From Virgibacillus natechei (GTDB lineage Bacteria > Bacillota > Bacilli > Bacillales > Amphibacillaceae), in the NCBI RefSeq assembly GCF_026013645.1, contig NZ_CP110224.1, positions 2,046,001 to 2,110,000 on the forward strand: a stretch of 64,000 bases of DNA. Direction: 5' to 3'. Positions within the stretch are counted from its first letter, which is position 1, and every line of letters begins with the position of its first letter. The notes under the pieces are model-generated. The model had not been told where the DNA came from. It made no database searches and saw only the letters and a program-made list of their open reading frames with translations. Of the stretch, positions 45,677 to 54,891 are shown piece by piece. The translations under genes and the position numbers were made by a program.

Positions 45677-46288
45677 TTATTTTGCTTCATTATAATTTTT
45701 TGTTACTTCATCCCAATTCACTACATTCCAGAATGCAGCAATATAATCAGGGCGTTTGTTTTGATACTTAAGGTAATATGCATGCTCCCAAACATCTAAG
45801 CCTAGCACTGGCGTTTTACCTTCCATCACTGGTGTATCTTGATTAGGTGTGCTTGTAACTTCTAGCTCTCCATTGTTAACAACAAGCCATGCCCAGCCTG
45901 AACCAAATCGACCAGTTGCAGCATTTCCAAATTCTTCTTTAAATTTATCAAAGCTGCCAAATTTTGCATTAATTTTGTCTGCTAATTCTCCAGATGGTTC
46001 TCCGCCACCATTAGGGGAAAGAATTTTCCAGAATAAACTATGATTAGCATGTCCACCACCATTGTTTCTAACTGCCGTACGAGCACTTTCTGGTACAGCA
46101 TCCAAATTACTCAAGAGATCCTCAAGTGATTTTTCTTGGATGTCTGAATGCCCTTCAAGAGCACCATTCAGCTTCGTAACATACGTATTATGGTGCTTCG
46201 TATGGTGAATGTTCATCGTTTCTTTGTCAATTGTTGGTTCTAACGCATCATATGCGTAAGGTAGTTCTGGTAATTCAAATTTTGCCAT
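45677..46288 (-). CDS. sodA: Superoxide dismutase (Mn/Fe type)
   Basis: A 203-residue enzyme converting superoxide to peroxide and oxygen. Metal ligands are the His in MNIHHTKHH, the His in NHSLFW, and Asp and His in [32 protein letters not shown] favours a manganese-type enzyme. Length standard. GGAGGAAT before the ATG; monocistronic with its own terminator. Confidence 0.97.
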   Translation of the reverse strand: MAKFELPELPYAYDALEPTIDKETMNIHHTKHHNTYVTKLNGALEGHSDIQEKSLEDLLSNLDAVPESARTAVRNNGGGHANHSLFWKILSPNGGGEPSGELADKINAKFGSFDKFKEEFGNAATGRFGSGWAWLVVNNGELEVTSTPNQDTPVMEGKTPVLGLDVWEHAYYLKYQNKRPDYIAAFWNVVNWDEVTKNYNEAK

Positions 46289-46474
46289 TCCAAATTCCTC
46301 CTCTAATAAGTACTGTTTTTCTAAAGGATTGAAAATTCACCCTTTAAAGTAAAGGTTATCAGAGCTTTATTTTAGATGCAAATTTTATGCATAATTTCTA
46401 ATGATTAACCTTCTATATATTAACTATATCCTTTTTACCATTCGACAAAACATAGTAATTATAATTAGAACAAT

Positions 46475-46506
46475 AAAAAAACAAGCAAATTAGCAGCTTG
46501 TTAATA
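46475..46506 (-). terminator. Terminator of the tRNA operon
   Basis: On the minus strand AACAAGC / GCTTGTT around TGCTAATTT, followed by T7, just after tRNA-Phe. Confidence 0.9.
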
Positions 46507-46511
46507 AGTGA

Positions 46512-46584
<73 letters not shown>

Positions 46585-46685
46585 ATGTGTAGATTTTATT
46601 GTTCAGTTATTTTTTGGAAATTTTTAACTTTAAGCGTTTGTATAAATAATTATAAATAAGCTTATTAACTTACTTAGATTATGTA

Positions 46686-46778
46686 TGGAGGAGGAAGAGG
46701 GATTCGAACCCCCGCGGGCTTTGACACCCCTGTCGGTTTTCAAGACCGATCCCTTCAGCCAGACTTGGGTATTCCTCC
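46686..46778 (-). tRNA. tRNA-Ser (TGA)
   Basis: A class II tRNA with long variable arm. Acceptor GGAGGAA / TTCCTCC, anticodon loop CTTGAAAAC with TGA, T-arm GGGTTCGAATCCC. CCA is encoded. The discriminator base reads T where serine tRNAs usually have G. Confidence 0.96.
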
Positions 46779-46791
46779 TAGTATTATTATA

Positions 46792-46868
46792 TGGTGGACC
46801 CTGCAGGATTCGAACCTGCGACCGATCGGTTATGAGCCGATAGCTCTGACCAACTGAGCTAAGGGTCC
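46792..46868 (-). tRNA. tRNA-Ile2 (CAT, lysidine type)
   Basis: 77 nt including CCA. Acceptor GGACCCT / AGGGTCC, anticodon loop CTCATAA. The acceptor and stem sequence match the CAU isoleucine tRNA of Bacillus rather than elongator Met, which is present separately at 46995. TilS would convert C34 to lysidine. Confidence 0.9.
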
Positions 46869-46903
46869 GGCAAAAGAACAATTCATTTATTACTTAATTT
46901 ATA

Positions 46904-46980
46904 TGGGGCGACCGATGGGGATCGAACCCACGAATGCCGGAGCCACAATCCGGTGCGTTAACCGCTTCGCCACGATCGCC
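46904..46980 (-). tRNA. tRNA-His (GTG)
   Basis: Anticodon loop TTGTGGC with GTG. Eight-pair acceptor with the extra 5' G opposite C73, as expected for tRNA-His; CCA encoded. Confidence 0.97.
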
Positions 46981-46994
46981 ATGTAATTTTAAAA

Positions 46995-47071
46995 TGGTAG
47001 CGGCGGAGGGGATCGAACCCCCGACCTTACGGGTATGAACCGTACGCTCTCGCCAGCTGAGCTACACCGCC
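46995..47071 (-). tRNA. tRNA-Met (CAT, elongator)
   Basis: 77 nt including CCA. Starts GGCGGTGTAGCTCAGCTGG, anticodon loop TTCATAC. Full Watson-Crick D-stem and lack of initiator GGG pairs identify an elongator. Confidence 0.95.
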
Positions 47072-47075
47072 ATTC

Positions 47076-47150
47076 TGGCTCCACAGGTAGGATTCGAACC
47101 TACGACCGATCGGTTAACAGCCGATAGCTCTACCACTGAGCTACTGTGGA
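47076..47150 (-). tRNA. tRNA-Asn (GTT)
   Basis: 75 nt including CCA. Acceptor TCCACAG / CTGTGGA, anticodon loop CTGTTAA with GTT. First tRNA of the operon. Confidence 0.97.
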
Positions 47151-47250
47151 ATAATCAAAAAAATTTGCAGAACTTATCTTAATAATTCATCGAATATCCT
47201 TCAAATTACTGTATAATAACGAAACATTTAAATTAACAGCGACGAAATAT

Positions 47251-47279
47251 AATTTATCATGTATGACAAGATCTGTCAA
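47251..47279 (-). promoter_or_regulatory. Promoter of the tRNA operon
   Basis: On the minus strand TTGACA (47274-47279), 17 bp, TAAATT (47251-47256), about 100 bp before tRNA-Asn. The -35 is a perfect sigma-A match. The rest of 47151-47455 is AT-rich with no gene. Confidence 0.75.
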
Positions 47280-47455
47280 TATCTTTTTTAAAACTTTTAA
47301 ATTAACATTTCGTTAATATTTCGTTCATCACGTTTGAAACGACATTATATACTATAGCATTTTCATTTATGGATTTCAACACTAATTAAAATTAATTGTT
47401 TAAAAATGTAAAATTGTAGTAGGGAGTAAGAGCGAAGCCCCTACTCCTTACTGAA

Positions 47456-49081
47456 CTATTCTTCCAATACTTCTTCAGCAATATTTACAGCGTGATCACC
47501 AATACGCTCTAAATTACTTATAATATCAACGAATACAATACCTGCTGATCCACTGCACAGTCCCTCATTCATACGTATGATGTGTTTCTTACGGTAATTT
47601 CGTTCCATCTTATCTATTTGATCTTCCTTCTGTATAACTGCAAGTGCATCCTCTCTATCCGAACTATTAAGTGTTTCCACTGCTTGTTTTACAGTCAAAA
47701 TGGTTAAATCAAACATATTATTAAGGTCTTCTTGTGCTTGTTCGGTTAAATATACTTTATTTGTTATCTTATAATCAATTAACTCAAGAATGTTTTCAAA
47801 ATGATCTCCAATACGCTCAAAATCCCGGACCATATCCATTAGTGCTGTATGGTTGGAACTATCCAATTCTGACAGCGATTCTGCAGAAATAGCAATTAGA
47901 TACTCGGTTATTTTGCGATCCAAATTGTTTAGAGCCCCTTCGATTTGGGTTGCTGTTTCAGAATGCTTTTGCTGTTGTGTTGTTAAGTAAAGGTTTGTTT
48001 CTTCCAGCCCTTTATACGCATACTCGCCCATTCGTATTACTTCTGATTTAGCCTGATCGAGTGCCAGTGTGGAAGACTGCTGTATGAAAATAGGGTCTAA
48101 ATGCTTTGGTTTATATTCTACAATTGCATCTTCACCAGGAACCATTTTTGTTACAATCCACGCTAATGCCCCAATAAATGGAAATTGTATTATAGCATTG
48201 GCTATATTAAAACTGCCATGAGAAAATGCTATCGTCATTTCAGGATTTAAATTGAATTGACCCTGTAAATAGGCCACATACTGTGTGAATATTCCTAATA
48301 ATATAAGTCCGACTAAAGCTCCTACCAAATTAAAAATAACATGTGTATATGCTGCTCTTTTAGCTGCTACAGATGCTCCTAAAGACGCTATTACAGCAGT
48401 AATTGTTGTCCCAATATTATCACCAAACAATACAGGAAGTGCAGCATCTAGGCCCATAGCCCCTTGTCCGTACAGTCCTTGAAGTACCCCTATCGTTGCA
48501 GTTGAACTTTGTACAATCATTGTAAATACCGTCCCGATCACCACACCTAAAATTGGTGATTGACTCATGCTTACCGTTAACTCTTGAAATGCTTCTAGGC
48601 TGCGCAATGGTGACATCCCACTACTCATCAAATCCATTCCAAAGAATATTGCACCAAATCCAAACACAGTTTGTCCAATATTATTGACTTTTATATTTTT
48701 AAAGAAATACAACATAAAACAACCAACAGCAATAATAGGAAGGGAATAGGCACTTATATCTATACCAATAATAAATGCTGTAACAGTGGTACCTACATTA
48801 GCCCCCATTATGACGCCAATGGCTTGTCTAAATTTCATAAATCCTGCGTTAACTAAACCAATTGTTAACACTGTTGTTCCAGTACTCGTTTGCAAAAGTA
48901 TGGTAACAACAATACCAGCTAAAACACCCATAAAAGGATTTCGTGTAAACTTGTCTAGAATGTCTCTAAGGCTATCTCCAGCTATTTTCTGTAGGCCGTC
49001 CCCCATATATTTAATACCTAAAAGAAAAACACCTAATCCGCCAATAAATTGAAATATCAGTGTTTGAATATCGATCTCCAT
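47456..49081 (-). CDS. Na+/phosphate cotransporter with PhoU-like domain (NptA/YqeW type)
   Basis: A 541-residue sodium/phosphate symporter. Two inverted NptA repeats carry GANVGTTVTAFIIG and GDNIGTTITAVIAS plus QSSTATIGVLQG; eight or so membrane helices cover 1-310. The cytosolic C-terminus (about 340-540) has PhoU-like helices (MDMVRDFERIGDHFENILEL; DIISNLERIGDHAVNIAEEV). ATG 49079-49081 (MEIDIQTLIFQ) has GAAGGGCGG; the ORF runs seven codons further. A PhoP operator lies about 100 bp upstream. Confidence 0.92.
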   Translation of the reverse strand: MEIDIQTLIFQFIGGLGVFLLGIKYMGDGLQKIAGDSLRDILDKFTRNPFMGVLAGIVVTILLQTSTGTTVLTIGLVNAGFMKFRQAIGVIMGANVGTTVTAFIIGIDISAYSLPIIAVGCFMLYFFKNIKVNNIGQTVFGFGAIFFGMDLMSSGMSPLRSLEAFQELTVSMSQSPILGVVIGTVFTMIVQSSTATIGVLQGLYGQGAMGLDAALPVLFGDNIGTTITAVIASLGASVAAKRAAYTHVIFNLVGALVGLILLGIFTQYVAYLQGQFNLNPEMTIAFSHGSFNIANAIIQFPFIGALAWIVTKMVPGEDAIVEYKPKHLDPIFIQQSSTLALDQAKSEVIRMGEYAYKGLEETNLYLTTQQQKHSETATQIEGALNNLDRKITEYLIAISAESLSELDSSNHTALMDMVRDFERIGDHFENILELIDYKITNKVYLTEQAQEDLNNMFDLTILTVKQAVETLNSSDREDALAVIQKEDQIDKMERNYRKKHIIRMNEGLCSGSAGIVFVDIISNLERIGDHAVNIAEEVLEE

Positions 49082-49178
49082 TAATTCTGTACCGCCCTTC
49101 ATTCATGTTGAAAATTGTCGCATTCCTATACCATTATTAAATGAAGATGACTCTTTTGTAAAGTCTATTTCCGAATAA

Positions 49179-49217
49179 TTAACATTAAATTAACATTAAA
49201 TTAACATTAAATTAACA
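49179..49217. promoter_or_regulatory. Four-repeat PhoP box upstream of the Na/Pi symporter
   Basis: Four exact TTAACA hexamers start at 49179, 49190, 49201 and 49212, an exact 11-bp period with TTAAA spacers. This equals the PhoP box consensus (TT[A/C/T]ACA repeats about 11 bp apart). The only gene starting nearby is the symporter at 49081, so it is the likely target. The hexamers are on the strand opposite to the gene. Confidence 0.85.
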
Positions 49218-49314
49218 TTAAGTTATATAAGTGCATTTCAACAAGGAGTATATCTTCCTTCTTATTAACTTCCCTAATATATATCTACCCATTCTCATTA
49301 TAATTAAAAAATCA

Positions 49315-49352
49315 AAAAAACTCCATAAGCTATATAAGCCCATGGAAGTCTT
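49315..49352 (-). terminator. Terminator after the nfeD-like gene
   Basis: On the minus strand CTTCCAT / ATGGAG with an inner GGCTTATATAGCTT hairpin, followed by T7. Confidence 0.75.
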
Positions 49353-49360
49353 CTTCTAAA

Positions 49361-49999
49361 TTATTCGTTTTTTAACTTTTCAACAAGTATCTTTGTTCCA
49401 TCTACTTGGACAATCCGAACGTGACTATCCTTGGGAATCCATTGCCCATTCGAAATAGCACTATAATATTCATTCTCAACTTTAATCGTTCCAATTGGTC
49501 TTAGATCATTCATGGTAATAGCCTCTTCATTAACCATCTCTTCATAACTACTATTCATTGAATTATAGCCAGCTTCTTTTGTTAGCTGATCTTTTAAGGT
49601 TAGCTTTGTCCACATTTCTCTTCGCTTGAAGACTTTCATGAAAAAGAAAGAGGCACCTCCGCCTAGAATAACACCTATCACAGCATACAACCCTGACGTT
49701 AAATCCGGTGCAGCTAAGGCTACTGCAGAAACCATTGCTGCCAAGCCAAGCGTAGCTAATGTTCCATCATTCAGCAATTTTCCATCAATAATAATAAGTA
49801 ATATTCCTACAAAGTAAATAATAAGCATGATGATAAAGGAGCCTGTTTCTACGTATGCTCCAAAGTATACAGTAATAAAACCAATTCCCAATAATGCAAA
49901 TAATCCGCGCGCATTAACTAAAACTTCACCAATCAAGAATAATGTACCTAATCCTGTAATAACAAATCCAATCCAAGTTAAAGAAAATATATCCAACAT
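49361..49999 (-). CDS. NfeD-family membrane protein, short form without protease domain
   Basis: A 212-residue protein with about five membrane helices (1-125) and a C-terminal NfeD OB-fold domain (about 135-210; LRPIGTIKVENEYYSAISNG, VQVDGTKILVEKL). Long NfeD proteins have an N-terminal ClpP-like serine protease domain, absent here, and no flotillin gene (floA) is adjacent. ATG 49997-49999 has GGAAGGAGGAG. Likely a membrane-domain scaffold; inference. Confidence 0.82.
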   Translation of the reverse strand: MLDIFSLTWIGFVITGLGTLFLIGEVLVNARGLFALLGIGFITVYFGAYVETGSFIIMLIIYFVGILLIIIDGKLLNDGTLATLGLAAMVSAVALAAPDLTSGLYAVIGVILGGGASFFFMKVFKRREMWTKLTLKDQLTKEAGYNSMNSSYEEMVNEEAITMNDLRPIGTIKVENEYYSAISNGQWIPKDSHVRIVQVDGTKILVEKLKNE

Positions 50000-50171
50000 G
50001 TCTCCTCCTTCCTTACTTGTTGTACGTATTACCATTATAAAATGTTTCACTTTAAACTTGGCTAATCACCAAACTTTAATGCAACCCACGTTTACAACGC
50101 ACGAGCGAACGTTGTTACAATGTTTTCAGTGGGACGAGTGATTTCCTATCTGCAAAAAAAGGGGAATGAAT

Positions 50172-50504
50172 ATGGAATTCTTCAAAAGATTTTTTTTATA
50201 TGCCTTCATTATATTATTATGTATTAGTATACTCCATGATCTTACATTGGGAACTCCAACGACGCCAGAAATTAACTCAAATCCTATTCAATCGGATCAT
50301 AACATAAAGTTTGATGCGCAATATGTGAAGGCGGATCCAGGTGAAACTGTTTTAACAATCGTAGAAGGAATAAACAATAATAATATTAAAAAAATGGCTC
50401 CCAAACAAATTATAACAGATTTTAAACTAATAAATCCATCTATAGATCCGCATAATCTTAGACCTAACCATTATTATTATTTTCCTTTATATACAAATGG
50501 ATAA
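50172..50504 (+). CDS. yqfZ: YqfZ-like exported protein
   Basis: A 110-residue protein with an N-terminal membrane/signal segment (FFLYAFIILLCISILHDL) and a LysM-like end (ADPGETVLTIVEGIN ... LINPSIDPHNLRPNHYYYFPLY). ATG 50172 is preferred because AAAAGGGG is seven to eight bases upstream. Position matches B. subtilis yqfZ. Homology is moderate; function unknown. Confidence 0.65.
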   Translation: MEFFKRFFLYAFIILLCISILHDLTLGTPTTPEINSNPIQSDHNIKFDAQYVKADPGETVLTIVEGINNNNIKKMAPKQIITDFKLINPSIDPHNLRPNHYYYFPLYTNG

Positions 50505-50506
50505 AG

Positions 50507-50546
50507 AAGGACTGAGATATGTGTCTCAGCCCTTCTTTCTTTAAAA
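50507..50546. terminator. Terminator between yqfZ and yqfX
   Basis: Stem AGAAGGACTGAGA / TCTCAGCCCTTCT (one bulge) followed by TTCTTT; convergent genes. Confidence 0.85.
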
Positions 50547-50951
50547 AAATGGAATAACAAAAAGTGTAACTAAGATTGAAATTGCCCCTGCAACAATTGC
50601 AATATTTCCTAAAGTATCAGCTCCACGAGCTCTGGAAATAAATCCTAGAATGATGCCTGATCCACCTAAGATAATTGGCATCATAAAAAAAGATATGATG
50701 GATAAAGCCGCTCCTATCCACCCATAGACGCTATTCACGTCATCACTTCTTTCATTCTTTCTCTCCATTTCATGGCGATCATCTGCTGTCATTTCAGCAG
50801 CATATTCTTCGTCTCTGGAAATGTCCGATTCCATTCCAATAAATTCCTCATCCCTGGAACGATCTAGATTTATTCCCTCAAAGTTTTCATTCTTCATTTC
50901 ACCATGGTTTGGTGGTTCCTGATGGTTTCTTCGGTTATTAAATTCATCCAT
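50541..50951 (-). CDS. yqfX: YqfX-like small membrane protein
   Basis: A 136-residue protein with a long, hydrophilic, acidic N-terminal half (1-70; SRDEEFIGMESDISRDEEY) and two membrane helices (YGWIGAALSIISFFMMPIILGGSGIILGF and IAIVAGAISILVTLFVIPFF, each read in parts). Matches YqfX by position and the YGW...LSIISFF pattern. Function unknown. Confidence 0.78.
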   Translation of the reverse strand: MDEFNNRRNHQEPPNHGEMKNENFEGINLDRSRDEEFIGMESDISRDEEYAAEMTADDRHEMERKNERSDDVNSVYGWIGAALSIISFFMMPIILGGSGIILGFISRARGADTLGNIAIVAGAISILVTLFVIPFF

Positions 50952-51112
50952 TTTATAGACCTCCTTTGCTTCTGATTGAGGTGCATCTATAGTTTATGGA
51001 CTTTTCATCATTATAGTGGTGTTACATTTTGGAAGAGCGTCTTATATTTTGGATGTTCAACTTTTTTAAGATTGTGCATATAGTAAATCAGATCTGTTAA
51101 GGAGTGTATAAT

Positions 51113-51400
51113 ATGTCCAATTTCATTAAAGAATTAGTAAGCAAAAAGTTAAAGCAACTGTCCCCTGAAGAATTACTTAATTATGCAAAGCAACATGGAT
51201 TTTCATTAAACCGTGCTGAAGCCAACAGCATAATCAACTATTTAAGAACAAATTCAATTGATCCATTCAATCTACATGATCACAAAAAAATGTTTGAAGA
51301 ACTTACTCAAATAACGAATAGAGAAACGGCTAATAAAGCACAGAAATTATTTAATGACTTAATACAGTCCTATGGATTAGGCCATTTATTTCATGAATAG
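51113..51400 (+). CDS. yqfT: DUF2624 family protein YqfT
   Basis: A 95-residue soluble helical protein with the family motif LSPEELLNYAKQHGFSLNRA and NKAQKLFNDLIQSYGLGHLF. ATG 51113 has AAGGAGTG nine bases upstream; a GTG 9 bp earlier overlaps that site. It is convergent with nfo. Function unknown. Confidence 0.85.
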   Translation: MSNFIKELVSKKLKQLSPEELLNYAKQHGFSLNRAEANSIINYLRTNSIDPFNLHDHKKMFEELTQITNRETANKAQKLFNDLIQSYGLGHLFHE

Positions 51401-51470
51401 GGGCTAGAAACCATTCATCAAGCCTTTAACGTAAATTGCCAAAGCCCGCACTTATTCAGTAACCAGCTAA

Positions 51471-51510
51471 AAAGGAATAACACCATACCAGAACAGCGTT
51501 ATTCCTTCCT
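51471..51510. terminator. Terminator between yqfT and nfo
   Basis: Stem AAAGGAATAACAC / GCGTTATTCCTT with a 12-nt loop; convergent genes. Confidence 0.8.
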
Positions 51511-51511
51511 A

Positions 51512-52405
51512 TTATGAATTAGCGATTTTTTCTTTCAGGTCCTTATCAAAAGTTCCTTCCTTAATCATATCTATTTCTAAATAATATGGTGCTTTTTTAT
51601 TCTTTTTATCTTCCCCAACAAATGGCGTTTCCAAAATTTTAGGTAAATGCTGTAATTGAGGATGATGAACGACATCATGCAATGCATTAAACCCTATATG
51701 ACCAAAACCAATGTTTTCATGCCGGTCTTTATGAGCCCCTCGTTCATTTTTGCTATCATTCACATGAATTACTTTCAACCTGTCCATACCAATAATTTTA
51801 TCAAATTGATTTAATACTCCATCAAAATCTTGGACGATATCATAGCCGGCATCGTGTATGTGGCACGTATCCAAACAGATGGATAATTTATCGTTTTGCG
51901 TTACTCCATCAATAATTCTTGCCAGTTCATCAAATGTCCTACCTATCTCTGATCCTTTACCAGCCATTGTTTCAAGTGCTATTTGAACATCCTTGTCTTT
52001 TTCCAGAACTTCATTTAAACCCTCGATGATTTTGTTTATACCAGCGTCTACACCTTCGCCAACATGTGCCCCAGGATGAAGCACAATTTGTTTTGCACCA
52101 ATAGCTGCAGTTCGGTCAATTTCACTACGTAGGAAATTAACACCCAAATTAAATGTTTCTGGTTTAACGCTATTACCGATATTAATAATATAAGGAGCAT
52201 GTACTACGATGTCAGAGATCTTGTGCTCATCCATGTGTTCCTTCCCAGCAGTAATATTTAATTCTTCAATCGGCTTTCTTCTTGTATTTTGTGGAGCACC
52301 AGTATAAATCATAAACGTATTCGCTCCATAAGAAGCTGCTTGCTCACTAGATCCAAGAAGCATTTTCTTTCCATTCATTGATACATGTGATCCTATTTTT
52401 AACAA
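51512..52405 (-). CDS. nfo: Endonuclease IV (AP endonuclease)
   Basis: A 297-residue zinc enzyme of base excision repair, with TIM-barrel metal sites in [60 protein letters not shown] and ILETPF. Length standard. Last gene of the trmK-yqfO-cshB-nfo cluster. Confidence 0.97.
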   Translation of the reverse strand: MLKIGSHVSMNGKKMLLGSSEQAASYGANTFMIYTGAPQNTRRKPIEELNITAGKEHMDEHKISDIVVHAPYIINIGNSVKPETFNLGVNFLRSEIDRTAAIGAKQIVLHPGAHVGEGVDAGINKIIEGLNEVLEKDKDVQIALETMAGKGSEIGRTFDELARIIDGVTQNDKLSICLDTCHIHDAGYDIVQDFDGVLNQFDKIIGMDRLKVIHVNDSKNERGAHKDRHENIGFGHIGFNALHDVVHHPQLQHLPKILETPFVGEDKKNKKAPYYLEIDMIKEGTFDKDLKEKIANS

Positions 52406-52428
52406 GTTTATTCCCCCTGCATAATTAT

Positions 52429-53742
52429 TTATTTTCTATATTTTTCTTTTTTTGACATAGACCTTTTTATAGATTCCTGTTGTTTTTTCATCTTTTTCTT
52501 ATAACCTGGTTTAACTTTTTTGGTTTTTTGTACATGCTTCCACGCCTCTTTATCTAGATTTGTGGTCGGTTTATTTCTTAAATTACGTTCATTCCAAGAC
52601 TTTGATTCTTGCCATTCGCCGTTTTTTACATCCGCATAATTAAACGTTAATCCTTTCTGTTCTAGTTGCTCAATTAATCTAATATCATTTTCATGATAAA
52701 TACTGATGGCTGTTCCTTCCAATCCAGCTCTTGCTGTTCTTCCCACACGATGAATATAAAAATCTTCCTCTTTCGGAAGCTGTGCGTTGATTATATGACT
52801 GACACCCTTTATATCGATACCTCTTGAAGCCAAATCAGTCGCAACAACATATTGATAACGTAGATTCTGAATTTCCTTTAAAACCCTTTTTCGTTCACGC
52901 GGAGCCAGTCCACCATGAATAATACCAACTTCCAGTCCTTTTTCCTGTAGGGAAGCAGCCAATTTATCTGCGATTGTTTTACCATTTGTAAAGATAATCG
53001 CTAAGTAGGGCTGAATTGTCTTGGAAACCTCCATAATTATGTCAGCTTCATCCCGATGCTTTCGTTCGATTAAGTGGTGCTCCATTGTTTCTGGTGAAAA
53101 ATGATCATCCACTTTTACATGTAATGGATTTTCTAAATATTTGTCAAAAAAATGTTGTAAGCGTTGTGGTATTGTAGCTGAAAAGACCATTAACTGTATA
53201 TCCTTTCTAGAACGGACCAATAATTGATCCACTTCGTTAATAAAGCCTAAATCCAGCATTAAATCAGCTTCATCTATAACAAAAGAGCTAGCGGAATAAA
53301 TAGAAATAGCTTCTTCTTTAACTAAGTCCAAGATCCTTCCAGGAGTTCCAACAATAATGTGTGGAGGCTCTTTCAGCTTTTCCACCATCTTTTGTTTATC
53401 TGTCCCGCCTACTAGAAGCTTCGAGATCCATTGTTGGTCTTTATCAGCATAATGAATAATTTTTTTGACTTCATCGTGGATTTGCGTTGCTAACTCTCTC
53501 GTTGGTGCAGTTATAACAAATTGCACCTGTCGTTTGCTTACATCAATTTCGTTAAATAACGGCAGCAGGTAAGCATGTGTTTTTCCTGAACCAGTACGAG
53601 ATTGTCCAATTACACTGGTCCCCTTTAAAACAGATGGAATAACTTGTTGCTGTATATCAGTAGGTTCACGAAAACCCAGTCGATCTACAACACCTTCCAT
53701 TACTGGCTGAAAAGAAAACGTATTAAAATTATTTTTCTCCAT
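52429..53742 (-). CDS. cshB: DEAD-box RNA helicase CshB
   Basis: A 437-residue helicase. Q motif [13 protein letters not shown], motif [10 protein letters not shown], Ia [51 protein letters not shown]; then a Lys/Arg-rich tail ([16 protein letters not shown]). B. subtilis CshB (YqfR) acts in cold-adapted RNA metabolism. ATG 53740-53742 has AGAAGGAG; the ORF runs 12 codons further. Confidence 0.93.
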   Translation of the reverse strand: MEKNNFNTFSFQPVMEGVVDRLGFREPTDIQQQVIPSVLKGTSVIGQSRTGSGKTHAYLLPLFNEIDVSKRQVQFVITAPTRELATQIHDEVKKIIHYADKDQQWISKLLVGGTDKQKMVEKLKEPPHIIVGTPGRILDLVKEEAISIYSASSFVIDEADLMLDLGFINEVDQLLVRSRKDIQLMVFSATIPQRLQHFFDKYLENPLHVKVDDHFSPETMEHHLIERKHRDEADIIMEVSKTIQPYLAIIFTNGKTIADKLAASLQEKGLEVGIIHGGLAPRERKRVLKEIQNLRYQYVVATDLASRGIDIKGVSHIINAQLPKEEDFYIHRVGRTARAGLEGTAISIYHENDIRLIEQLEQKGLTFNYADVKNGEWQESKSWNERNLRNKPTTNLDKEAWKHVQKTKKVKPGYKKKMKKQQESIKRSMSKKEKYRK

Positions 53743-53781
53743 ATATAGTGCTCCTTCTAATGATAGTTTACCTATCATCCT

Positions 53782-54891
53782 TTAAATAAATTGAAATGGC
53801 TCTGTATTTGACTCAGATATCATTACTTCTACCGTATTACTTTGAAGTCTGTCATCCAAATATTGCTTCGTTGCTTTTTTCATTACTTTCTCTATATAGT
53901 GCCCTGGATCAATTAACGATAATCCCATTTGCCACGCAGTTTGCGCAGTATGAAAAGTCATATCACCAGTTATATAAACATCAGCCCCCTTTTGCTTCGC
54001 TGCATTTATATATTTTTCACCACTTCCACCTAAAATAGCAACCTTGTTTATTTTTTTTGTTAAATCTCCTGTTATGCGCATATGTGAAATATCAAAAGCA
54101 TACTTAACTTGTTTACAAAACGTTTCGAGATCAGTTTGTTTATCCAATGTTCCCATTCTTCCAAGTCCAAGGACTTCTCCTTGATTATGCAAGGGGAAAA
54201 TATCATAGGCGGCCTCTTCATACGGATGTGCCTCAATCATGGCATGAACAACGTTTGCAAGAATTCCTTCTTGTACGATGGTTTCAACTTTAATTTCATC
54301 AACGATTTCCAATTCATTCTGCGTTCCAATATGGGGGGCTGTCCCTTCAAGTGGTTTAAATGTTCCTTGCCCTTCTATTTGAAAGGTACAATTACTATAA
54401 TCACCAATATGGCCAGCCCCACTGTTGTTAAAAGCCTCAAGAACATCATTTTTATGTGACTTCGGAACGGAAACAGAAATTTTAAACAGTTTTTCTGTCT
54501 TGGTTTCCACGAGAACATCCTGAGATTGAAGATTTAACAAATCAGCTAACATATCGTTTACTCCACCATTTGCAATATCTAGATTAGTGTGTGATGCATA
54601 TACAGAGATATTATGTTGAATTAACTTGTGGATAATACGACCGTGAGGAGTATCGATATTTACTTCTTTTATCGGCTTAAATAACAGTGGATGGTGCGCA
54701 ATAATAAGGTCAATATCATTATCAATTGCTTCATCTACCACAGATTCTAATACATCTAATGTAACCATTATTTTTTTTACTGAATTCGTATAGGATCCAA
54801 TTTGTAAACCAACGTTATCCCATTCATATGCTAGATTAAGCGGTGCCCATTCTTCCATCAAACGAAAGATGTCTAAGTTTGTTTTAGTCAT
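53782..54891 (-). CDS. yqfO: Nif3-like dinuclear metal centre protein YqfO
   Basis: A 369-residue protein with two Nif3 halves and an inserted NIF3/CutA-like domain (about 135-235). Metal ligands are in LIIAHHPLLFKP, YASHTNLDIA and TGDMTFHTAQ ... DPGHYIEKV. B. subtilis YqfO is reported in the same cluster; it is sometimes annotated GTP cyclohydrolase I type 2, which I do not adopt. It overlaps trmK by 8 bp. Confidence 0.92.
   Translation of the reverse strand: MTKTNLDIFRLMEEWAPLNLAYEWDNVGLQIGSYTNSVKKIMVTLDVLESVVDEAIDNDIDLIIAHHPLLFKPIKEVNIDTPHGRIIHKLIQHNISVYASHTNLDIANGGVNDMLADLLNLQSQDVLVETKTEKLFKISVSVPKSHKNDVLEAFNNSGAGHIGDYSNCTFQIEGQGTFKPLEGTAPHIGTQNELEIVDEIKVETIVQEGILANVVHAMIEAHPYEEAAYDIFPLHNQGEVLGLGRMGTLDKQTDLETFCKQVKYAFDISHMRITGDLTKKINKVAILGGSGEKYINAAKQKGADVYITGDMTFHTAQTAWQMGLSLIDPGHYIEKVMKKATKQYLDDRLQSNTVEVMISESNTEPFQFI

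Noticed and set aside
46630..46881. 83-residue ORF across the tRNA genes
   Set aside because: It reads through tRNA-Ser and tRNA-Ile2, which are clear RNA genes.
50166..50171. ATG at 50166 as yqfZ start
   Set aside because: It is only one base from the AAAAGGGG site; the ATG at 50172 is properly spaced.
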